Origin: Angiostrongylus vasorum
Taxonomy: Eukaryota > Nematoda > Chromadorea > Rhabditida > Metastrongylidae
Assembly: GCA_018806985.1 (NCBI GenBank)
Contig: JADANN010000020.1
Location: 245,935 to 309,934, forward strand
Length of the DNA: 64,000 nt
Direction: 5' to 3'
This document shows, piece by piece, positions 46,140-56,704 of the stretch. The notes beneath the pieces are model-generated. The model was not told where the DNA came from, searched no databases, and saw only the letters and a program-made list of their open reading frames with translations. A program made the position numbers and the translations under genes. How positions within the stretch are numbered: position 1 is the stretch's first letter; each line of letters starts with the position of its first letter.

Positions 46140-46250
46140 TTCTCTCCCGAGGTTTCGGAGGTGTTTGGCAGAGTAGATTGCAGTCAATGATTTTTCCAGG
46201 CCTTGAAGAAGGCGTAATCCATCGAAAGATTGGCCGCAATTAATAAATAG
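46140..46250 (+). mobile_element. Decayed Penelope-like UTR fragment
   Basis: GAGGTGTTTGGCAGAGTAG, TTTTCCAGGCCTTGAAGAAG, GCGTAATCCATCGAAAG and GGCCGCAATTAATAAATAG run parallel to 59,735-59,810 upstream of and across the hammerhead-like motif, which is decayed here. Confidence 0.4.
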
Positions 46251-46698
46251 TACAATAACAACCCTGTGTGTGCTTGTCAAGAAAACACTGACTTAAAGAG
46301 AGCTATGCTTCCGTAAAAGTGTTGAGACATGCAAATTCGGCAGTAAACATTCATACGCGCTTATCTTCTTTACTTGAATCTTATTTAGCAAGATTGGCAG
46401 AAAGCAAGACGAATGGAAGCCGTATAAGCAGACAGGACTTCTAATGGGGTTCAGTAGGATGGACCACGTTAATGCAACCATAGACCTTATCGGGGTATCA
46501 CGAGACTATACTGCAGGGTACCTATGGCTTTTCACCTGTTTCGCTGTTACACAGAACTCATCTATTTTTTTTTACGAGCGAAGACCTTGCTGGACTTCTC
46601 AACAAGGATGTCATTTCTCGATGCGAAGCAACCACGCATTGAACACGACAACAAGAGCGTTATCATCTAACTGGGTTGTCACCAATAGAAAAAAAATT

Positions 46699-46905
46699 TA
46701 GCCTACGAGGTGACACCTTTTAGAGAAAATAGTTAAGTGCTTAAAAAAAAGTGAAAAAATATAAGAGAGAATGAGAACAATAAAACAGAAAAACAAAAGT
46801 TAAAACTAAAATGTTGACGTTAAGTGACAAGAGAGTGAATGTGGATTGTAGACAGCTACACTTTTTACTACTGATAATGTTTACTGATAATGTTTTATTA
46901 CAAAA
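46699..46905 (+). repeat. Innermost segment of the left arm
   Basis: Matches 55,188-55,372 in reverse complement (CTACGAGGTGACACCTTTTA at one end, GTTTTATTACAAA at the loop side). The left copy has a short internal duplication of TGATAATGTTTA near 46,881-46,904. Confidence 0.9.
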
Positions 46906-47284
46906 CAAACCATTGACATGGCGGGAGACATGCTGTGCGACTTGGCCAGTGCGTTAAAATTATATAATTATTAATTAATTATAATTAGTTATTTAGTATT
47001 TTTATTTCGATGGTCAGCATTTGTTGAGAATTCTTTAGTAAGCCCCATGCTTCGTGTAATTTTTTATGTTTTTAAAAATTTGGAATAATCCGGTATTTTA
47101 AGCAGCGGCAGAGAAAGTGGGTCTTTTGTCGCATTAAGACGATTTTTTGTCTTAATGATAACACGTCCCTAACAAGTCGGAAATGCTTTCTGGAAACTTT
47201 TGATCAATATGTCGTTTATTTGTATGTTAGATCCTCATTAATACTTTGCTTTTTTTCCACCGAGTAATTAAACTATTCTCGTAA

Positions 47285-47460
47285 AAAATAAGCTTAGGCG
47301 CTGAGGAAGGCAATATCGCCGAAACGTCAGCCATCGACCAACAACACCAACAACAACGACGGCGAAAACTTATACCCACCTCACATCAGCTTAACAAGAT
47401 CAGTTTTTAAGATCATATAAATAAATATATCAACTATCTATGCCGAGGTTTATAGAAATT
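47285..47460 (+). mobile_element. Penelope-like UTR fragment with hammerhead-like motif
   Basis: The motif at 47,301-47,328 reads CTGAGGA, A, GGC, loop AATATC, GCC, GAAAC, GTC. It keeps the core and hairpin of the 59,781 copy with a different loop. GGC before and GCC after can pair as stem I. Downstream, CTATGCCGAGGTTTATAG matches the PLE UTR at 59,908-59,925. Confidence 0.6.
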
Positions 47461-47724
47461 CAGTGTTTTCAACTATTAAGGATAAAAAAGAGAGCCACGC
47501 TTGTCAAAAAGTGAAGCCCATATTTTCAGCACAACGAAAGTGAAACAGCTTTGAAGTCCGAGACAGCGAATAATTTAGTAGAGTTGCAGCAACCTTCACA
47601 TCTATGGTGCGGATTCCAGCACTTCTTTTATTTGCTTCTTTTTCTCCACTGAACCATCTGCATGAGTCTTTGAACTTTTCGCTTATGGGCGGATACTATG
47701 CAAGCCTGATGTAAAATCCCCACC

Positions 47725-47815
47725 CCAAGAGGATAGGAGATTGCCAACCCAGGGCAGTGTCGAACCAGGACCGTGTTCGTGATCAACAGCATCGCGATTA
47801 CTTCGCTACTTCTCC
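47725..47815 (-). repeat. Possible tRNA-like short repeat
   Basis: On the minus strand GTCCTGGTTCGACACTGCC fits a B-box, with GCGATGCTGTTGATCACG upstream at A-box distance. It is a single copy in the window, so the assignment is weak. Confidence 0.3.
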
Positions 47816-49209
47816 CTATTTGAGACTTAGATATGCAATCTATGCGAAGCTTTGGTAATTTGAGCTTCTCTGATCGAAAACAAGTGGATTATCTCTTGTT
47901 TTAAGTTCATGGCGTAGCTGCAACTGTGAGTTACGACGGCATTTTGTCGGCATTAGGAGAAATTCTCGAAGGAAAAGCACAGCTTCTCACATATGTTGTT
48001 TTTGTTGGCGAATAATTTGAATGTTAGATTTCAAACAAGGCTTCGAACTGTTATCCAAGCACTAAAGTGGAGTGAGGAAAGACAATGATTGGGTCGAGTT
48101 TGTCCTTCAACGATATTGTTCTCTCCACAACTAGTAGAAATTAATGATCTTTTCTTCGGCTGGTTATAAAGACGATCTAAGAATCTGCCTGAACTGAAAG
48201 AATTCCTGCAAGCACATTGTACAGCCTCCTGTTTTGCGATCTTGGAAAGCTAACTGTGAGCCTTTGAAAAATGTTTACTTGTACTACTGTTTGATTTCCT
48301 ATACAGAATTTCTCCGAAGTTCTTTAGTTCGCCAGATCTACACGGATGTCAGAAATTCTTGATAAGTTCACATGAAGTCTGTTTTTTCAATTTGAGGGCT
48401 ATTTAGTACGCGTAATTGTTCAATGAATTTTGGTTTTTCTGTCTTCATTATCGTATCGCTATGGTCATGGAAATCAGGGGGAATGTTCTCCCATAGCGAA
48501 TTATAGGTGTGCTGCCCATGTAATAAGAAGAGCTTGGACTGAATAACGATAGAGTGGGCTCCTAGAGGACCTTTTTAAAGAAACTAAGTGCAAGTTCCCA
48601 GCACTTGTTTCTGGCTTACGTCAACCAGCTACTTTTATAGGTGTGGACAATTTGTGTCTTGCAAAATAAAGCGCAGAACAAAATACTAAGGCAGCAAACA
48701 ATAGCAAGGTAAAGGAACGAATGGAAGATGTTCAAAAAATTGTCTGTAGTTCACTAAACGTTACGTTGGTGAAAACGTTTGCAATCCTCGACCTGTAAGC
48801 TGCACAATATTTGTGATTCGAAAGACTGTGAGGATTAACAATCTGCCACTGTTAACTGTCGTGTGCCAAAAAATTAACGAATTATAAATACTACAGCTGT
48901 CACATGTAGAGAGTTTCCTTAAAACTAAAATGGCTGAAGAAATTTGATTATTAAGTCAGTTCCTAAGTAATCTGTGGGAAAAAAAAATTTTCAATATGAA
49001 GATACAGTTTCGAGAAGATAAATCTGACCACACTGTTGAATCCTATTAAAGGAATTCATCGTTGTGGCCTTTTCAGATTGATGGTTTGCGTACTTTTTAC
49101 CACAAAAAATGCTTGAAAAATGTTGCCGTCAACCATATGGGAGTTTGAAGGGTGAAGCATTCAGCTTTCAATCATTCTTCTAGTGATACGTCATGTATTC
49201 AACTCTATT

Positions 49210-49420
49210 CGTAATATCGCAGAGGTGATTGGATGCATATTTACCCAGTGGAATAGCTTGCAGTGCTCTATCGATGTGCCATTCCAGTGTTCTAATCTTC
49301 CCAAATAGTACCACCAATTGGCTAACCGTTTATGGATGGGCGAGTAGGTTAGCTTTTTATGCGAGATCGAGCCAAACCAAAGACCGTATCTATAGTGTAC
49401 TGAGCCCCTAACCCTTTCGC
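49210..49420 (-). repeat. tRNA-derived short repeat, family A (degenerate)
   Basis: GAGGTGATTGGATGCATATT, CTATCGATGTGCCATTCC, GTGTTCTAATCTTCCC and TAGTACCACCAATTGGC follow the family A order in reverse orientation. The head is gone. Confidence 0.55.
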
Positions 49421-50388
49421 TATATGCATCCTGTTGACATGGTAAAATCCTTAGGAAAAAGAAATTTTATTACTGCTATCTTAACTGCTTGATAAAACTA
49501 ATGATAGCAAATTAGTTACGAACTTCATACATGATTCTTCCCTTGTATAGTTGCATATGTGCTGCGCGCAGTGTTGCTATGGCAGCATGGCAGCGTTAGT
49601 ATCTCTCCTGGTTCGCCGCAGCGATTTCTTCACGCTTCTTTTCAATCTTCCTCAATCTTTCCTCCTTCGCTCCCTTCTTTCAACAGATAAAATTCCCTAA
49701 CTTTAGTGAATTGAACTCATATCATTATATTTCATAAAGAGAGAAAATTTTTCCGTTCCAGCATGGGGTCTCTCGAAAAATGATAACTGTCATCCATAAC
49801 TCATGGGCTCAGTTTGTACTAGTAAACCTGAGTTTTAGCCGTCGACTAAATACAAAATTGATCAGAGCAGTTTTTTTTTGAGATGTTCTCCGCCATTTGT
49901 TATTCATTCTGACAGTTTCTTTACCACAAACTAGCATATTAACATGAGAGTTAATCGTTGAAACTGACATGAAGTGTTTAACCCAGAGTTTCTTTCCTAT
50001 TCCTTCTTTAGAGTAGCTGAGAATAAAATTTGTAGATCACTTGAATATTTTCCCTCAAAACATTTTTCCGTACTTAATAATTTTGATGAATAACATCTTT
50101 GCAAACGGTTTTTGCTTCATAGCCACAAATTTGGAATGAATCTATTTTGTAATAATCTTCTCCTTACATGCCATACCTCTTCTGCTTTACAAAAGAAAAA
50201 AACAATAACTCTACTAAAACTGTGACTATACTATCGCTGAAAGCTGAAGCGCTATGATTTTGCTTCCGAAATATAACATAGATTTTAATAAGAAATATAA
50301 AAATAGCAAAAAAATGTACAAATGACGCTCGAAAGGATTCTAGGCTATTGCCTAATAGTGTTGAGAAGGTTCGTTATTGACAGGATGT

Positions 50389-50394
50389 TTTCAG
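50389..50394 (+). promoter_or_regulatory. Likely spliced-leader acceptor of the IFT54 gene
   Basis: GTTTTCAG ends at 50,394, 19 bases before the ATG at 50,414. An acceptor this close to a start codon, with no coding sequence needed upstream, fits nematode trans-splicing of a spliced leader. It could also be the end of an ordinary 5' UTR intron. Confidence 0.45.
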
Positions 50395-50413
50395 AATCGA
50401 CGGACGTCTGCAT

Positions 50414-53400
50414 ATGGTGAATGCCGAGAGTACCCGCACGGCATTCCTAGGACTCATCGACCGACCTCCGCTCACCGACCAGCTTCTTGCACGACCACCG
50501 TTCAGATTTATTCTCGACATCGTCAAATCAACTGTTTCCAAAACAGGATATCTTAAGGTATTATAACCATGTATAAAGTCAACACTTTTGGAGCGTTTTT
50601 CGTTAAATGTATAGGAATGTCCGGATGATCTGTTAGCTAAATGAAAATTTGTTCAAGGATCAGTTTTCATCCAATGACTTAAACCCATCGAAATTCAACG
50701 ACAAAAATTCGAAAGTCGCTTTTTTGGACAGTTTACTTCAAATACTTAACGACGGTTCATTGGATAATGTGAAGTCGTCGAAAATCGTAGCTGGAAAGGA
50801 ACCGGAACTCACTAATTTGGTAATACTTTAGCTATATGTGCATAACTCTTTTTAGTTCTTTTTGAGCTTCACTTGCATTTTTATTTATTCGTTTCAATAT
50901 TTCTTGTATCTACAGATGTTGATAAAGCTAGCAGAGCAGGCTCGAGCTCATACACATGATAAAAAGTCCAGCAGACGAAGCTCGGTTTATCAAGAAAATT
51001 CCGAAATTCCGCTGAAGACCAAACATCGATCGAAAAGCAAAGAGTTGAAGGGAGAAAACTCGAAAATTCACAATAAAAGCAAGGTAGTCGACGAGAATTT
51101 CAGTTAGCAGTTTGAAGAGAATTTCAAGGTTCTCAACTAGAATTTTACCAACACTCTCTTTGCTGTTCTGTAATACATTGTTTGGTGGTCGTAATTCTAG
51201 AAGCTCAAGAAACTTTCAGCATGCTGGTGAAGAGGGGAAGAAAACTAGGGATAGGAAGAAGCGAAGTAAATCGAAGGATCGTGAAAGTCATGATAGAAGC
51301 ACCAATAAAAAGGTGGACGAAGGGAAGAAACGAGAGAAATCGAATCACACAGAGAAACGGAAGAAAGAAGGTGACGAAAAAAAATCGGGACATTAACAGC
51401 AATCTTGTAAAACATCAATTCGAGCAAGGAGTCGAAGAACAAAATTCATCCGAACACGTTACTCCTAAAGGTTGGATCATTTTTTATCATTTGCATTTTT
51501 TGGAAATTTACTCTGCATTCATTTATAAAATTTGTACTAATATAATATAATATTTCTATTTTCGTCATCTATTACAATATTCGTAAGCTACTGTCAAAGC
51601 TTTGAAGGCAGACCAGCTCGTGAAGTTTGTCTCGGTCGTACTGTTACTGATTTTTGCTATTTTGCCGAAAAGGAATTTCTGCAAGTTTACTTTACTTACA
51701 CTTCCTTTTTGTATGTATTCGAAACAAATTTTTTATCTGATTACTGGCGGAGAAGGCAAATTATGAATTGCTAGAGTAGTATTACAATGTGAGTAAAACA
51801 CAGAAAGAGATTAGTGGTTTGTACTAATCTTTATCATTCTCTTGGAACTTTTGGAGGTTAGGAAAATTTTTCAGGTTCTGGTGATGCTCAAGCACTCGCG
51901 TACACAGAAGGCAATGAAGTTGTTGAAATAAATGCTGGTTCGCGTCTGACACCCCAGGAAAGGTAATTCTAAAAATCTACTGTGTAGTGTTAACGTTTTA
52001 TTTTATGCCTGGTATAATTTTTTTCATGGCAGGGTATAATATGAATTAAAACCACAACGATGCTGAGATATTCGCAAAACTTAAACGCTGGGCCAGATCG
52101 AACTACGATTTCCCTTCCAGGGGCTCGCGCGTTACACACTCCGACACGGAGGCCCTTGCTATGCGATTCTCTCAACTAGTTTTCTACTTCACGCTGCCAC
52201 CAGCAATCATCCTCATCAATCAATATTGCATACTGCTTGTGTTACATGTTTTCTGAACTAAATAAGCATACCTGAAATGCTAAAATAATGTAAAGGGCGC
52301 GTTAATCGCAGTGGTTAGAAATGCGGTTCAATACGCGCACCGGAAACACTGTTTCGACCACACTCCAGGCCGACCGCGCGCCCATCTTTTCCAGGTCGTC
52401 AAGTACGCGTCAGATTTGTTTGAAAAGTCTTCTTCTAATGAATGGAAACTGGCAACTATCCGTAGTAAAGCCCTCGGAACCCTTTAGCAGAGTCGCTTCA
52501 GGATTCCATAAGGTACCAATTCAACCAGCACTCAACAACACTCATGAACAACGCGAAATCTCCAAGGATCAGCGGATCCTAAGTACGAGAACCATTCTGG
52601 ATAATAGAGGGAAGACAAAGAACCAACTGAAAGAAACCCTGAAATCTGCACAATATATGATGAACAGTGGGTCTCACAGAAAAAAAATGACGTAGAAAAG
52701 GTTGAAGTTACTTGAAATGGAGCCGCAAATGATTAGTAAGTAATCTTATAAGAAACTTTTTTAATCAAATGATTAATTTGTTCAAGCTATACAGTCCTGG
52801 ACCGAAGCTTAATCCTTGTTTCTTAGTTGTCTCGTTACAGGTTGCCTAGTGCGATTGCGAGACCACAAACATCATTAGGAAGACCTGGCACGGCGGCGGC
52901 GAGGCCCTCCTCCTCCAAGATTAAAACGGAAGCAGATAGCAACGGTTGAGAAAACAAATGCGACGGTAAGAGATAGTAATTGTAAAAAGCATTCCCAGTG
53001 AAATACGTCCATAGCTTTGCTTTAGCAATTTCACAATAGAAAATCCGCCTAGATCGGTCACACTTTCAGCCTGCTCAACAAACAGCAGAACTCATTAGTG
53101 AATCAGCTCCGCCAGCACCTAACGAAACGTTTTTAGTTGAAGATGATGAGGAAGTGGAAAAACCATCACCAGACGACTCTCGATTTTCAGAAGTGCAAGG
53201 CGTGAGTGCTGGTTAAATAGACATTGTATTCCGTATTCCGAGTTTTTCGAAAATTTTTAAAATCACGACGTAAAACTTTTTTATTGAACGGCATGGATGT
53301 GCAAAAAAATGCGCTTCGCATGTTTGTGAATAGCAAAGCTACCAAGCAAAAAAGAGTTATGATAACTGCTCAAGCATTCTGTTTACAAAGATGAAAATGC

Positions 53401-54110
53401 TTTACACGCAGGCAATCAGTGAACAGGGAGGATTGGTGCGAAAAAATAATTGACACAACGGCGGAATTCGAAGTGGGCGTGTCAAATGATGATACTGAGG
53501 TCCACCAAGGAGAGTTTGCTAAAGAAAAAACCAAGGTATATAAGCTGATTTTGTTATGTCCGTGAATTTGCGATAAAAAGGCCTAATATTCCAGTCGGAA
53601 GCATTGTTGAACGCTCTTCAAGAAGTGACAAGAACCGCGAATCCATTGTCTCGAATTTTTTGATTTTGCTCAGGTGACGAGAACCGATTTCGTTCGCTAA
53701 GTTTTATTCTGTCAAGAATTTTAATAGAGAACATATTTTTTTAAGGAAGATTTGGAGTCTATGTTAAAGAGTTGGAGAAATGGCGGAATGAAACGAAGAA
53801 ATATGAAGCGTTGTTAGAGGACAAGGAAGCCCAGGGGAATTGGCGAAACTCACAAGTTTGTTGTCAACGAATTATAAGGGTGGATTTTTCATTAATTGGA
53901 ACGACCAGATTCAGCAAGATGTTCAGTGCATCATTTCTTGCTAAAATAGAAACCTTTTAAAGCAACTCTTTGCTGATGAAATTTAGGCTTTGGAAAATTC
54001 TGAATCGACTAGATGAGGAACTGAAAGATATCCGATTATCGGTGACGGCAGCGAAGGCGAGAATTATAGCGAACAATGAGCGTATCCATGAAATGCTGAA
54101 CAACATATAG
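50414..54110 (+). CDS. dyf-11: IFT54 / DYF-11 (TRAF3IP1, MIP-T3 family), with six frame disruptions
   Basis: IFT54 is an IFT-B subunit that binds IFT20 and tubulin during cilium assembly. Exons by splice signal: 50,414-50,557; 50,637-50,819; 50,916-51,083; 51,220-51,470; 51,875-51,962; 52,841-52,965; 53,070-53,201; 53,412-53,535; 53,595-53,673; 53,746-53,855; 53,987-54,110. Total coding length is about 509 codons; human TRAF3IP1 has about 690. The start MVNAEST leads to RPPLTDQLLARPPFRFILDI and KIVAGKEPE, the family's N-terminal globular domain. A Lys/Glu-rich middle (exons 3-4) follows, then SLGRPGTAAARP, an acidic FLVEDDEEVE, LVRK, and a C-terminal coiled coil ending EMLNNI. All boundaries agree in phase only if exons 4, 6, 8, 9 and 11 each carry one extra base and exon 10 lacks one. 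Exon 7 could instead start at 53,040. Identity is firm; whether the copy is functional is open. Confidence 0.88.
52015..52200 (-). repeat. tRNA-derived short repeat, family C, in IFT54 intron 5
   Basis: On the minus strand the head carries AAGGGCCTCCGTGTCGGAG and TGTGTAACGCGCG (A-box area), then GTAGTTCGATCTGGCCC (B-box). It then joins the family B tail, with GCGAATATCTCAGCATC and ACCCTGCCATGAAAAAAATT. Lies between exons 5 and 6. Confidence 0.75.
52290..52400 (+). repeat. tRNA-like short repeat in IFT54 intron 5
   Basis: GTTAATCGCAGTGGTTAGAA (A-box-like) and CTGTTTCGACCACAC (B-box-like) are spaced as in a tRNA. A 124-codon open frame starting inside it (52,321-52,695) is not needed by the gene, because exon 5 splices directly to exon 6 in frame. 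Confidence 0.5.
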
Positions 54111-55187
54111 CATTCGACTACTACATTTCACTGATGGCACGCAAAAGCTGTGACGGATCTCAGCCAAGGCATCACCGATTGGAATCCAATAATTCACAGC
54201 TATCCTGTGAAATACATAGTTCCATGCATAATTGTCAGTTTTCAATTTCAGTTTCGAAGAAACGACCAATGTAGTTAAGGTGTTCGTCGCAAATCCATGA
54301 AAATGCTCAGGAAACATTGAGCTGTCTGTACAAACTATTGACTTCTCATCATTTTTCATTGTTTATGAGTTGCAATACTTTTTCACCTTGTATTGATTTG
54401 AAGGGAACTATGCTTGGATGATAGTTTTTTCTGCGCTATTTGAAGAAATACGCGGAAACTGATCCAAGTTGATAGATTTGCTCATTCTTGCGGTTACTCT
54501 TAGTTAGTCGTAAAAGATGAAACTATGACTAACACTAACAAAGAGATTTTCTATCTAGGTTCTGCTTAAAAACATTTATAGAAATGATTTTGTGCCTAAA
54601 GTCTTCTCTTTGCATAGATAGGATTCGAACGTGTCAAATTAAGAAGACGGAACTATCACTTGCATTTAACTAGCGTCGTTCTCTGTTATATTACTTCTCC
54701 TCAATGAGAACAGCTAACGACTAGCTCAAAGGTGAAGAGTCTTACATTGAAGTGTTTGTTGTAGTATAATTTCGTAAGTGTCAATTCACAGAGTTTGAAA
54801 CAATATGTGCCTTGATGTCTCAGACATTATTATTGTTTCCCAGAGCAATCTACTATACATTTTTGCCTTTGGTTCAAAACACAGACGCATTCTCAGCCTT
54901 AGTGATGAACTTGTGTGGATAACTATCTCATCATTTGATTTCTGTTGTAAACAAATAACGCAGTAATACCGACCAGTCCACATGTCTTTGTACAAGTGAA
55001 ACAGCATACACGAAAAGCAGCTCCGCATCGCCTTCAACAGTAAACTCCACGTCTACCAACAAGATACTGCCATCAGATGAATAACAGAAATTATCGATGT
55101 CCCATTGTTAACAAATTTTATCGAGCTAGTTTTCATCTAAAGAGATGAAGCAGTGAAATTCCTATAGCTAGGTGTAAGTGCCTGCGT
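54111..55187. other. Single-copy loop, right part; no recognised gene
   Basis: 1.1 kb downstream of IFT54. Minus-strand open frames at 54,036-54,359 and 54,786-55,037 (Cys-containing) have no recognisable domain. I see no clear poly(A) signal close to the IFT54 stop. Confidence 0.45.
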
Positions 55188-55372
55188 TTGTAATAAAACA
55201 TCGGTAGTAAAAAAGTGTAGCTGTCTGCAATCCACATTCACTCTCTTGTCACTTAACGTCGACGTTTTAGTTTTAACTTTTGTTTTTTCTGTTTTATTTT
55301 CTCATTCTCTCTTATATTTTTTTCATTTTTTTAAGCACTTAACTATTTTCTCTAAAAGGTGTCACCTCGTAT

Positions 55373-55750
55373 GCTTCGGAGAATAGAACCCTCAAAGTTT
55401 TTCATCAGAGAGGATTTGGGGTGTCCGAGACGAAAATTGTGGATTGGAAAAGATTAGTAAAGAGCTTTACTGTTATGAATTCCGTACTATGGTAAGATCT
55501 AATGATAGTCCCATCTTTGTTCATCAGGGCGGTGAGCGAAACCTTGTAGTCGCAATGGTTCCGACGGCACTTCTTCGAACTGGTTTGTTTTTTGAGCTGA
55601 TTCCAATAAGTTTTTTCTGCCTACATCAATGTAAATGCTCTTGAAAAGGTCTTCTACAAACGTTATTTACTACCAGCTGTATTACGTTTATTGCAGTAGG
55701 ATCAAGCCTCACTTTCTTACTCCTTTCAAACAACTCTCTAGAGGTGATGG
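55373..55750 (-). mobile_element. RTE-type LINE stub (right arm copy, cut by the deletion)
   Basis: Counterpart of 41,158-41,530 and encodes the same SRELFERSKKVRLDPTAINV. It stops at 55,373 where the arm-specific block is missing. Confidence 0.8.
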
Positions 55751-55890
55751 AGATGTGTGATCTGCCCAAAACTAAGAGAAAGACAAGGCGAGGGCCTCTG
55801 CGCTGCAGTGGGTAAAGCAGGGGCCCCGAAAAGGGAAATCGCGAATTCGAATCTGGTGAATGGCACGAGTTTTCTAAATATATCTCCATC
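55750..55890 (+). repeat. tRNA-derived short repeat, family C (right arm copy)
   Basis: Counterpart of 41,040-41,160 with A-box-like GCGCTGCAGTGGGTAAAGC and B-box-like GCGAATTCGAATCTGGTG. Confidence 0.7.
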
Positions 55891-55914
55891 ATTATTGTTG
55901 TAAAACAGTATAAA

Positions 55915-56230
55915 TGATAAAGAATAAATCCCTCGGCGTGGATAAATCCCTGAGGGATGCGTTATGCACTCCACTTCATTAGGGATCGTTAAAGGTGATT
56001 GGGTCCATATCTGTCCTATACAGTAACTCGCGGTGGCCTAACCATGTATCGGGCCAGTGCTGCTATCCTCCCAGACAAGTCGTACCAATCTGCCTACCTC
56101 GGAGGGACAGAAGGGTTGGTGAGCGTTGTGCACGGGCATCGATTTCATGTGTGTTGCAGGTCGCTTCTAAGCACTGCGCTAGTGTGTTGCAGGGTCGCTT
56201 CTAAGCACTGCGCTACACGTACCCTTAAAA
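55915..56230 (-). repeat. tRNA-derived short repeat, family A (right arm copy, internal duplication)
   Basis: Counterpart of 40,705-40,985. A 33/34-base segment beginning GTGTGTTGCAGG and ending AGCACTGCGCTA is present twice (56,150-56,182 and 56,182-56,214). It covers the A-box end of the head; the left arm has one copy. Confidence 0.85.
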
Positions 56231-56309
56231 CAACATATTCTTAAGGTTTTACTACAACTTGTTTTGATTTTATGATAACACTTTCGTTTTAGTGTAATCA
56301 CTTCTGGTT

Positions 56310-56700
56310 ACTATTCTTTTTTCATGGCAGGATAAGAGGTGAAATATGACATCAATGATGCTGGGTATTTGCAAAACTCCAGACCGCAGATGTCTGCGGT
56401 GGGGATCGAACCCTGTATTTCCGGAGACTTATGGATAACATGTTCACCACCACACCATGTGGGCCCTTCGTTTCTCCTTTCTCTCAGCCGTGTTGACGTC
56501 TGTTCCGTACCCGTTGAATCAATCCCGTTGACGGGTGACTTCCGATAGCACCTATGAAACACACCTGAGAGAAAGGCGAAACGAAGGAGCCGCATGGTGT
56601 GTTGGTGACACGTTAACCCCGGAAAGAGTAATAAAGGTTTCTATCCTCACCGCAGAGACCTGAGTCCGAAGTTCTGCAACTATATCAAAATCGTTATACT
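56310..56700. repeat. Family B short-repeat pair, head to head (right arm copy)
   Basis: Counterpart of 40,250-40,640. Confidence 0.85.
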
Positions 56701-56704
56701 TTTT

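Larger units (their letters stand above)
41531..46698. other. 5.2 kb block present in left arm only
   Basis: This block is missing from the right arm, where 55,372 and 55,373 join the two flanks directly. It holds the rest of the LINE (to 42,615), about 2.8 kb with no recognised feature (42,620-45,400), a family A short repeat (45,405-45,625), and a decayed PLE UTR fragment near 46,140-46,250. No target-site duplication or terminal repeat flanks it. The ends read CTCCGAAG|ACAGAG and TTTAGC|CTACGAGG. Confidence 0.9.
46906..50380. other. Single-copy loop, left part; no recognised gene
   Basis: This is 3.5 kb between the left arm and the IFT54 gene. It contains a PLE UTR fragment with a hammerhead-like motif (47,285-47,460), a possible tRNA-like repeat near 47,725-47,815, and a decayed family A copy (49,215-49,420). 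No coding exon is recognisable. Confidence 0.5.

Noticed and set aside
41531..46698. Arm-specific block as a transposon insertion into the left arm
   Set aside because: No terminal repeats or target-site duplication, and a LINE runs continuously across its left edge, so deletion from the right arm fits better.
51182..51550. 122-codon frame as the true IFT54 exon 4
   Set aside because: The overlapping frame starting at 51,220 gives the Lys/Glu-rich composition expected of this protein; only the last part of the longer frame is the continuation after the A8 frame shift.
52321..52695. 124-codon open frame in IFT54 intron 5
   Set aside because: Exon 5 ends with AG and exon 6 starts with G, joining in frame without it; its start lies in a tRNA-like repeat and no family motif is seen.
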